Source: Branchiostoma floridae (taxonomy: Eukaryota > Chordata > Leptocardii > Amphioxiformes > Branchiostomatidae). Taken from it: 64,000 nucleotides of DNA. Where the stretch lies: positions 13,230,062 through 13,294,061 of the forward strand of contig NC_049995.1 of the NCBI RefSeq assembly GCF_000003815.2, read 5' to 3'. Below, one piece after another: positions 30,683 to 42,800 of the stretch; the stretch's first letter is position 1, and the number at the start of each line of letters is the position of its first letter. A program made the translations under genes and the position numbers. Below the pieces are notes generated by a model, which saw only the letters and a list, made by a program, of their open reading frames with translations, was not told where the DNA came from and ran no database searches.

Positions 30683-33600
30683 CTGGGCAAGGGGAAAAGG
30701 GGAAACCTAAGAAAGATATCTGAGTGAAATCAAACATGAAATATTCTAGGAAAGTTAGATTATTATGGTAGTGCACTCAATACATGATTTTGTATTATGA
30801 CAAAAAATTGATTTTCATATATGACAATTTTCAAAATGATTGCCATTGGCTAAATTTCAATCTGTGTGGACTATCAAGTTACATACTGTCAATAGAGATC
30901 ACTATTTCTAAAATTCTGCAGTAAACCACTTTCTACAAAACTATTTCATTCACAGCCTTTGATATGGCCAATCGATTACTGTCAAGGCAGTGGACACGAA
31001 TGATCGATTACACTCACATCTTCAGTCTCCATCAGTGAATCCAGAGTCCGGTGGATCTTCTGGAACTCTGGTCTCCGGGCGGGGTCAGCATCCCAGCAGT
31101 TCATCATCAGGGTGTAGCTATATGTAGAACAGTGTGATTCGTGCAACAAGCCTGAATCTTATGTTTGTATGTAGCATTTGGTTATCACAAAGCAGTGTAG
31201 TTATTATTTTGCAACTCATTCTATGAAAGAAGTCCGGCACCAATTGCCTAATTTTCTCGCTAGCTATTCTTCCTGTTTTTGCATGACTCATAAAACATTT
31301 CTTTCGTTTTATTATGCAAAAGAACCATGCATTAGAAAGCAACTAGACTCACAGTTTGCTATCGCAGTGTTTGGGTTTGTCCATCCTGTATCCCTGCTGA
31401 ACTCCGTCCATCACTTCTCGTTTGGACATGCCGGGGTACGGAGTCGCACCTGGTGGAAAAACATAAATATAAAAATAATTATTGTTCTTTATCATTCCTT
31501 GGTATACATTAGTCATCAAATTGATAAAGTCGCCAATGCTACCTTTGCTGATTTTCTCTTTATTTTCTATTGTCAACGGGTCGCACAACAATGAAACAAA
31601 CTGTCCCTCTCAATTAAATAATGGCTTAACTGGCGGTTATTTTTGTAAGGGGCTTCATTACAAGAATCAAACTCATGAACGCACCAAGTGTGACGATCTC
31701 CCAGAGCAGCACTCCGAAGGCCCAGACGTCCGTCTTTGTGGTGTACTTCCGGTGGAACAGCGACTCGGGGGCCATCCAGCGGATAGGTAGGCGGGTCTGT
31801 AGCAGGTTTATACAATGAAATAGTAATGACGAAGAAACTATATTGAAAACGGGATGAACGAACTTGTCATTTGAAAAATCATTTGACTAAACCTGATCTA
31901 AAGTTAAAGTCATTCTTTGTTAACAAGTATTAACTGAATTATCTATAACAGAAAAGCTTGATTTGGGGCAACTGAGAACTACCTTTGTGGTCCTCTCGTA
32001 CTCATCCCCCTCCCGTGAGAAGCCGAAGTCTGACACCTTACAGGTCCGGTTTGCAGAGACAAGCACGTTTCGGGTCGCCAGGTCACGGTGGATAATCTGA
32101 AATCACAATGAATAAAAAGATATCAATGTCAGTTAACCTGTATAGTACAGATTCATAGCTGAATAATTACAAGTAAAACTTATGGTTGTTGGTTAATCTT
32201 CATAAAATGACCTAACCCACTCACGTCTAGACCGTGACGTATAGAGTGGTTTGTAGAAGCCGAAACGCCGAAACAACCCGTCGTCGACGTCGTGGTTCAT
32301 GTGAGGCTAATTCATTCTAATGTAGTCAATACGACTGTGATTATTGTACGCCACTTCGCAATACGTAGTCCCTACTCACCTTCTTCGCTGACAGAAAGCT
32401 CATCCCCTTGGCCACGTCCCAGGCGAACTTGGTGAGGTCCCGTGATGAGAGGGACTTGCTGCCGCCGTGTAAGTTCCCGTATGTTTGCTGGGTGCGGCTG
32501 GTGCGGAGGTTGGACTGGAGACTTCCTCCGGACACGTACTCAAGCAGCAGGTAAAACGGGTCTAGAGACATTACTTACAAAAGTATGACACTATGAAGCA
32601 ATCCCAGGAATAGATTATCCAAAATACAGTGGAAGTTATAGCGGAACAAGTGTTCCTCATTAGAAGACGTCTTTTCAAGGACTATGAATGGATGAACAAT
32701 TTCTTCAACATAAACATGTTTATATGTCTGAGTTTACAAAGCTGTAAGACTTTCCCACCCACCTGCACCCGTACAGCATCCGAGAAACGACACAACGTTG
32801 GGGTGTGTCCCGAGGAGCTTCAGGACTGACAACTCCTTGAAGAAAGCAGTTGAAGAAGCAGGGCCTGTCATACCTGAGGAGTTAGTAATCGTTGATAGAA
32901 TGTAAATTAGACTATCTATAAGCAAAGGAATGTAAGAAAATACAAATTTAGATATTGAATGTAAATATTTAACATATTGCATGTGCTGTAATCAACATAA
33001 ATCACACAGTCTTTTAGAAAAAAATTCTTTTCAATAAAGTGCTAGGATTACCTTTCAACTCCTTCACAGCCACAGTTGTTACACCTGTGTTTCCTGATAT
33101 TTTCCAGGCTTCAGCCTTATAGACACTTCCGAACTCCCCTTGCCCAAGTTCCTCTTTGATGTCTAGTTGATTCCGCGGGAATTCCGACTGTGTCTTCACA
33201 TCTTCATATGTTGCATCTGGTGATGTCTGTATCAACAGCAAGATCTGTTAGTAAAATATATTCTTGTATACGTCATGCAATTCATGAAAATATAGATGAT
33301 ACATCGTACGCGTGTAATAGATAAGAATAGTATATGAAATACACTCCTTGTTAAACACTGACGAATATATAATACCTCATTCCCACTTCGTGCCATCAGC
33401 CCTTGGTACGTGTGATCAGACTAAATTGATACAGAAACAGAAAATATTAGAAATACAAACAAGGCTTGCTTCCAAAAGCCAAGAACAATCAACACTTCGA
33501 AAGCCTGACATAAGTAAATTTTACATTCAAAAACATTTGAAGCTATTATATATACACACATATATATATACCTTGTTAGAGTAAATAACAAAGCATATAT

Positions 33601-33836
33601 CTAGTACTGTGTATTGCTCTACCTACCGTCCGTCTATTAGGTATCTTTAAACTTTGGTATCCGCCATCCGTATCGTCGCGCTGGAAGACGAACACAATCA
33701 TCAAATAAATGCTGATTGATTTTTCATTCATTAGTAAAATACATGGCCATTCTCCAGTCCTATATGTATAGATGTGCCCTTGGATAAAGAAGTATGCAAT
33801 TTTTACTTCCTTGAAAGAAGTATGTATGTATGTATG

Positions 33837-33867
<31 letters not shown>

Positions 33868-36800
33868 GGAAGTAGATATGATAAAACATAAAATGATATT
33901 CGCTTACCACACGGTCCAGCTCTATGTTATTTTGATGATTTTGGCCAGGTTTTTCTGAAATAGCATTCATATGTAGTTGATTAGATTCTAGAAACAAATC
34001 TTGTGACATATATAAGAAACATTTGAACAAGAAAATCAAAGAAAAAATAGATTGTACACTCACTATTGGCTGATTTCCATCTCCTAAAAACAAACACTCC
34101 AACACCAATGATAGCTAGGAAGACAACCCCACACACTACTGCTGCGATGATGATGATGGTTGCGGTGCTGTCTCCATCTACTGTAAGGGAACAGGAAATC
34201 TTCGGATTAAAACAGCAATTGTGACAACTCTGTGATGACGATTACAGTGGTGTAATAAGGGCTGAAATACATTTTTCAGTTTCAATAAATATATACATTA
34301 AATGTTACAGTATCTTGTTATCAAATACTATTTTCTTAAAACTAATGAAATACTTAAGGGTTAATGACCCGCCCCGAGGTGTATATGGTGTCATAACGCC
34401 TGGTCCTTTACTATAACCACAGAAATTCGAATAAAACCACCGATGTGAGCGAAGCGAACGAGGTGGTTTTATGAGGTGGTTATAGCAAAGGACCAGGCGT
34501 TATGACACCATGTACACCGAGGAACAGGCGGGTCATTAACGTTATTATCATATAGCCTACCCAAACTTGCAATATCCTGTATGACGCATAGATCCCTTCT
34601 ATACGTGTGAATTCCTTTGTACTATACGTGTGAATTTCTGAAAATTCACATTTGTTCTTTGATACATGCATATGTAAGGAGATTACAGATTGCATTTTGA
34701 AAACAAAATTTCCACAGAAAATATTCGAAACATTGCAGGCTTTTTAGAACAACAAAACTCATTATCAGGAGCCATTCCCCCTTGCAGTCAGTACTTATTC
34801 CCTCGGCTCTGGCATGTTTCGCTCCTGTTTATTGGTCAATGCCTGCATATACCTCACTTTCTTGTGTGTATCACTACTTTTGATTGGTCAGAATGAATCG
34901 ACGGTGTCGATTTGCATAGACACTGGTGCCGGTGTCGATGCAAGTCGATTCATTCTGACCAATCAGAGGAGCGATACACACCTGCCTGGCCTGAATCTTT
35001 GTGTTACGGCGTCATAACTAACGTGGAACGGGGACATCTGATTGGTCCGCGGGGCCTTGCTATATGATAATATGTTTTAAAGCAAAGATTGTTAGTGGCA
35101 TTCATCAAATCGTAAACACTGAAAATGCATATTCTTATCACAAATGTCATATCATATTGAACTATGCAAGGGGTTGAAAACTCATATATTTTTCCTTTAT
35201 ATTTCATATGTTCCTTGGGGATGATACGATCCGTTCAAAACGATTTATAAAAGAAGAAAACATAATGTCTATTACCAGACGGCTGTTAATCACTAATACC
35301 GCTTACCAGGAGGCCTCGTGACAGAAATTTGTGAGCTCTCCTTGACCACAGTAAGATCTCCCACACTGCCTGTGTTGACCTGTGTCTCGAAAGCTTCTAT
35401 AGCTGCCTGCGTTTCTGACTCGGCCACCACTGCCTCAAAGTCTCCTACTACACTGCCCTGGCTGTGGATTGGAATCGGGACCCAGCTCATCATAGATTCA
35501 ATGGCATTTTACAAAATGATAATATATAATCAGGAAACAAGTGAATGCAAATTGCTACCTTACCTAAACTGTGTTATGGTCGCACCCTCATATCCAATTA
35601 GAGAGCTGAAAACTTTGTCCAACTGTTAAAAGAAAGAAAGAGTATCACCATTATTGCGTTCTTCCCCCGGATATGATACATGATATATCAGTTAATTATC
35701 ATATTTTCTTCATATATATGACAAAAGGCTTAATATATAGGGCATACATTATGTAAATATCCATTATATACAATAGGGAAAACAAAACAAAACCAAAGAA
35801 ATGTGTAACGGTATTTCAATATTAAGACAAGTCTTAAAAGCCTTTTTAAAATGAGACAAAAAAGGAAATAAAATAATAAAGCAGGAATAAAAAGTTTAAG
35901 CCTTCCGACTCACATTTCTCTCCCACAAGGCTTTCTTTTGTCGAAATTCAGTTGACTCGCTGTCTTTCAATGCCTCCACCCAGTTTTCATTCGTTGTCAT
36001 CCTTCCAGACAGGTGTTGGCTTGCTGTAAGAAACATCTAACTTGACTTTATATTGCAGTTTTGTCGCGTCGAATGTTACAATGCTTTGGCATCTTTTATA
36101 TTCAATAATAAAATGCAGAAACAATATAGAGCCAACGTGCTTGATAAGATCATTGTATATTTTCCTCTTGTGAACAAAAAGGTGACAAGAAATGTTTTCC
36201 ATGTATTCCATGTACCTTCCAGTTTCAGATCCACAGACTCAGACCATGCCTCCCCCTGTGTGTTCCTGGCATTTATTCTGATCTGATAGTCCCCAGCCTG
36301 CTGTGCCTTCAGGTCGAGTGTAATGTTGAACGTACGACGCTGCTCAGATGCAGTTTGTTGACGACTCCCCACATCTTCCCATTGATCTGCCCCTACCTCT
36401 CTCAGCTGCACTATGTGAGCTGTGTCCAGACCACCGTTAAAATCTGCTGTCCAGGCGATGCGAACTACAAACTGTGTATTCTTGGACAGGACTATAAGTC
36501 CACTGGGGGTTCCAGGGGGTCCTGGGGAAATACACGAGGTTTGAAATAAGTTGTGACAACAGGATGATGATGGAATTCATTTTTCATCAATACTGTTAAA
36601 GATAAAGTGTAATAACATAGAAGACGTTCCATAACTATGACCATTATTCAATGAAATCTTACCGAGTGGTTGAAGGGTCCTGGTAGTTGATGACGACCCT
36701 TTGATATTGGCTGCCGTACAGTTGTACGTCCCATAGTCTACTTGTTCCACACCAATGATGGTGAGGACCGAGGTTTCTCTTGAAGACTGGATGTTGAGCC

Positions 36801-39800
36801 TACTGGAGTTTGTCAGAGTTGTTCCATTCGTGGACCAGGTGAAAGCGATGCTATTGGGCACAGCGAAGGCTGAACACTGCATGGAGACGTCTGCACCAAT
36901 GGCTGCTGGGTAGGGGTCGGGGGGAGGGTAGAACTTGGGAGCATCTGGAGTAAAAGCAGGAGATCAATAGTAAGAACATCCTGTATAAGCCAGCTGAGAT
37001 GACGAAACGAAAAAGAAAAGAAAGTAATTAATGGCTCTCGGTTATCTATTTGGACTACTTAACATTTGAATTAAAAGTAGAGTGACAAGCCAACTGAGAC
37101 ATTTGACTTCATGTTCCAACTCACATTCGACTGTAACATTAGTCCCTTCAGAGTCGGCAGTACCGATCCCATTGCCAGCTGTACACGTGTACGTTCCCGC
37201 CTGTTGGTAGGTGATGGCTGTAATGGACGTGGTTAAGCTGAACCTATTCACACTTGTAGTGCCTGTTAAGGTTGTACCGTCCATGTAGGCCCAGCTAAAG
37301 TTATCTGGTGCAGGGTTGCTGTCAGCTGTACAGGTCATGTTGACATCATCATACTCATCAACCGCCACAGGGGGAGTGATGCATGTGATGCTGGCGGGGT
37401 CTGAAAAAAACTCAATGTCAGGTAAAAGCAACCATCTTGTCTGAAATAAAACAGTCGCTCGGGTTAAATAAAACAATACAGCATATTTTTACCCACACCA
37501 AAGTAGCCAGTTAGCTTCTCTATAATTGACTAATTCTGAGGTTAACCGGCAGGGAGAAGATTAAATTCCTTAACTTTCATAGTATAACCAAGTCTTTTAA
37601 AGTTTGGAGCTGCTTGCGACATTCTATGTAGAAACTAAATATTCACATTTTGACATTCTGTAATAAAATGAGAAGAAAGATACATTTTGGCACACAGCCG
37701 AGCAGAATTTAGGAGACTGTAACATTGCAGATAAAGGGCCATGCGCACGTCTTTCTTACAGTTGACAGTGATTTCCAGAGTAACTTCCTTTGACCGTGGT
37801 TCGCCCTTGATGCTGTTGCTTGCTTTACAAGTATGATTCCCGGCATGTGTCCGCTCGACATGGTTAAACTGAAGTTGTCCTTCATTGGTCACTTCTTCCT
37901 GAGGACCGGTCCACTTTATCTCGGCTGTAGGGTTGGCATCTGCCGTACAGGTGATTGATACATTTGTGTTCTCACCGACTGCAGCTTGTTGTAAGGTACC
38001 ATCAACAATGGAAACTTCATTGGACCTAACTATCGGTTGGTGCAGGTCTGGAAGAGTGAATGAAGTCTTTTATATGTTATTTTAAAGGTACAGAAATTGC
38101 ACAAAATGTCCAAAATATAAAGGGCATCAGATACAAAAACTATTTATAATCACACTTTCTTGCCGACTCACATAAGACAGTGAGGTTATAATCCTCAGCG
38201 GTTCCACCAGGCAGTACAACATTGCTGGCTGTACAGATGTATGTCCCGGAGTCGTCCTTAGTCAGACCGGGGATCACGAGAACTGATGTCTGTCCTATAG
38301 TTTCCTCTTTTGCATCACCAGGCAGGTCCCCTGACTGTTTGGTCCAGTTGTACAATGCTGGTGGGTTGCTGGTTGTTTGACAGGTCAGCTGAACGCTGTC
38401 TCCTTCCTCAACAGTTGTTGCATTTGATACTATTGTTGGTTCTATGGGTGCGTCTGTATAGCATGGCCATGTTATCATCGTACTCTAACATTGTACGCTC
38501 TAGGTCTATACAAAGATTATGATTATAATAATGCATCAATAAGCTTTCCAATATTTATAGTTTTGCTCACATAAGACTTACCAACAATTTATTTACACTG
38601 TGAATAAAAGAAAACATATGCATATGATGGTTATATTATGACAGTTAACAATAACAAGACAGATGTACGAAGAAATAAATGCATTTAAAGAAAAGACAAA
38701 AAATAAGCAGACATGTCACATGAGCTTTGTACAGCAAAGCATGCAAGTAAAACAGTAGGGCTGAGAGGGCAACCTTTGGTGAGGACAAGGACGACTAAGC
38801 CGCTAGCGTCTTTCCTCTAAAATACTGTGCATTTGACATCAATACACAATTATGCACCTGGAACAAAATCATCATCACAAGTCATATTCAACACCATCTC
38901 CAACTCCATAGCAATTGTCTCTTTGTGAACTAGAGAACTGCCAAGATTGTTTAAAGAAAACTTGTACTCACATTTGATATCTAAAGTGACGCCGCCGCTT
39001 GTTGCCTCAGGACTGATGCCACTGTTAGCTGTACAGCTGTACACCCCGCTGTGTGTCCTGTCTAGGGTACTGAAGGTAAGAGTTCCCACTGTGGTGTCCA
39101 ATACCACTCCTGTAGGAAGGGGACCTGCTGTGCTGTCCTTTATCCAGCTGTACTGGGCAGCTGGGTTACTGTCAGCTGTACATGTGCATTCAAGTCTGCG
39201 CCCCTCCCTCAAGTCACTAAGGTCACTGGGGTTACAGGACACCTGGACATTAGTCGGTGCATCTAGAATAAAGCACAACAGATATAAAAGCCAATTCATC
39301 AGTTTTCAAGCGCTTCACGTCTTGGCATTGGCAAGTCTGTATAATTTGCAACATAACAATTCAGCCATTGGAATACTCATAGAAGACAGGTATAAAGATT
39401 TTTCTATCAAAAGAGTTTTCTTAACGTATTTTATTTTACTTTGTGCAGTGTGTTCACAGCTTTTTATTAAGTATAAAATGTCTTACATTGTACATCAATA
39501 GTAACAGTCTTCTCTTCCCTCTGGCTGACAGCAGAGTTGGTGACTGTACACTTGAACTGTGCTCCGTTGTCCTGAGCCTGCAGGTTGGTGAGACTGATCT
39601 GTTGTGACGTGATTTTCCCGCCATGTTGTCCGTCTGTCTGTGGTTGGTCCGTTCCAGTTGGTGCCGCCCCTCCCACCCGGGTCCATGAGATGTTGGCAGG
39701 AGGGTTGCTGCTGCCTGAGGTGCAGGTCAGGGTCAGGGAACTGCCGCTTGTCACAGAGTTGGTGTGCCCGGTAATGCCAATTCCCCCAAGATAAACTGAA

Positions 39801-42800
39801 ATACAAAAACAGTGTTTGAAGGGACCATCATTTAGTAATTAAAAGGTCTAAACCTAATCAGGAAGGAAAGGTGGAAGTCAGTCAGTGAGATAGTCAATGC
39901 ATCAAGTGCACAGAAAGGTAAAATGAGTAGCAGAAAATGTCTTCTCTTGATATTTCTCTGTGTCTGATCTAACTGTTGCACGTACACCGTCTTAGTCTAA
40001 CGGTAACACATTTTGGTTACTGAATTTGGCGACAGGCATAAACCACCATACATGAACTACAAGAAGAGTGACAGTAGCTGTCCAACTTGATCTGTACTTT
40101 GTAGCCTGGCAAACTGGCTACACCAGCCAACTTACCTTCCTTGGAACTTAATTGTTATGTTTAGGCTAGCTTTTGAATTTTATGTTCTCTGAAATCACCC
40201 TACTTTTGGCTATATTTCTTCTGAGCCATTAACCGGTACTAAAATGTTGTGGTCCAATTTTTTCGTACAAAATAGTAAGTTTTTGTATGAATAAAAAGAA
40301 ACGCGGAAAAGTTGTCAAGACTGTCGGCAGCATTTTGCACCTTTTGATAAAAATGAGCCACAAATGAACATCAGATTCTACGATCGTACTTACATCTGAC
40401 ATTGATTGTGACAGTCGAACTGTCCATACTCTGTCCCAGCTCACTCTTTGTAGCTGTACACTTAATCTGTGACCCGTTATCCTGGGGCCGCTGGTTGGGA
40501 AGAATGGTTTGTTCTGAAGTGATTGTCCCGCCATATTGTCCTTCTGTGTCTGATGGGAAAGTTGCAGATGACGCTGACCCTCCCACCAATGTCCATGAGA
40601 TGGAGGCAGGAGGGTTGCTGCTGCCAGTGGTGCAGGTCAGGGTCAGGGAGCTGCCGGTGTTTATGGGACCCGAGTAGCCGGTCAGGGTTGGGGGTCCGGT
40701 CATAACTGTAACACAGTGAATGTTGAGTTGCTCCGGTGAAAAATGCCAGTTGTATGTTAGCCAAGTTTGGTCTGTGGACACTCAGAAATTATTCATTCAT
40801 TTGCAAAAGATGAAAACATCTTCCATTGTATGGTTCTAAGAAAACACGAAATAATGTAGAACTTACACATCTAATGGTGCTGTTTCAGTACATGTTCAAT
40901 ACATAGCGGCACCTTTTATGATCAATATCAAACCAATGTTAAAAGATATGGGCATTTTACTCTATACTTACATCTGACATTGAGCTGCACATTCTGCCGT
41001 TCCAGCTCTGTTTCCAGCTGACTGACCCTACACTGGTACGTCTCCTGGTTGTTGGCAGGTTGTACAGCTAATGTCAGCACACTCGTGGCGTCTCCCTGGT
41101 AAGTACTAGAATCAGGAGTACTGCTGTAGACGGCTTGCTGCTGCTCCACATCACCATTCCACCACGTGACGTGGGCGGGAGGTTTCCCCTGGGTGGATGT
41201 GCAGGTCAGTGGGAGGGACTGTCCTGCCGACACACCGGTGGTGTAGCCACTGATGGTGAGGACGGGGTCGGGGGGAACTGTGGAGAAATTATCGAACCTA
41301 AAATGATTCATTTTCATTTCACTGTTTCTATAAATCTTAAGGTGCGATTAGCATCGTGTTCTATAACCATTGATGATGAGGTTAGGGGTCAATTTTATGG
41401 AATGTTTATAACAAGGAAAGTCTATGCATCTACTAATATCCTGTATCTGTCCTACTTTACTAAATCATTTTCTAAGACATCCCTGGCCAAAAACTCATAC
41501 AATGCCACCTGATATTCCCAATTTACAGAACAAACAAAAAAATACAGAAACTATTCAATACCCATCAGCAGACCCAAAGGCCATAATTCAAACTCGGCAC
41601 CTGAACTAAATGAAATGAAAAGTACACATAAGCAAAATAGAAACTAACAAAATATTCCCTAACAGCAGCGACAGAGGTGATACTTTGAAATATTCCAGAA
41701 TTGCAATACAATTTACGTTAATTAAAAGGCCAAAGAGATTAATCAATTCTTTACCATATGTTGAAAATTGAAAGTTATATTATGATTTGTCTAACATTTA
41801 CAGTTATACAACAATCTTTATTGAGACCACAAAAGAACTTGCATAGAATCTAGATACAAGTGAGGTAGCTAACACACAGGTATATAATTTTATCACCGTG
41901 ATGAGCTTTTCAAAACATATTGTCTATGCTACTGGTTCTAAGGTTTGATCTTACGTTGACATGTTCATCTATACATGTACTTAAAAGAGATAAACTATAG
42001 ATAAACATTTTTCATGAATGGCTGGTATCCTTCATGTTTTCTTATTTAACATGAATCAGGAATATTCCAATACCAATATGTTGAAGGAAAGACAGTAGAT
42101 GCATACTGAATTATGCAGCATTATATTATTTATATATATTTCATTCTGAAAGAGAAAGAACAGTCTTGTATCATGTATTCCTTATCATCAAAGTTGCAAT
42201 TCTTAGTCTTAGATGCATATGCGTACATTTTCTAACTGACTACTCACCGGTTACAGCAATAAATGTGAAGCTTATTTCATTGATTGCCTCATCCACACCA
42301 CTGTAAGTAAATTCGGCTCATCATTAACAGCAAAGTTCTTCAGTGTAAAGTCTACCTGTGAGTCGGTTATAACAACCTCAACCCGACCACCATAATCTTG
42401 TCCTGTTAACAAATTAGGTGGTACCGTAGACGGAATATACTGAAACACTATTTGTGATCCCTTCAGCACTGTGATGAGTAACAATGTTGGGTTCCCCTCA
42501 GGAGGAGAGTAGGTCCATGTAGCTGTCACGTCCTGGCCAATCTGGGCTGCTGTGAACTCAGGTGAACTGACGGAACAGTGTACTGCAAATTCAGGAATGA
42601 TACAAAATATTAACATTTACGGCATGAATGACAAAGTATTAACTTTCTTTCCAAAAGGCATCACAGATACCTGTCTTTTTTTACCTTAATTCGTTGGAAG
42701 GTTTCCACAGCATTGGTGCTATTGTTGTTGCTGTTGTGTGGTGTTTGTGTGCGCATGTGTGCATGTTAGTACATGTATGCGTGTGTGCATTCATTCATTG

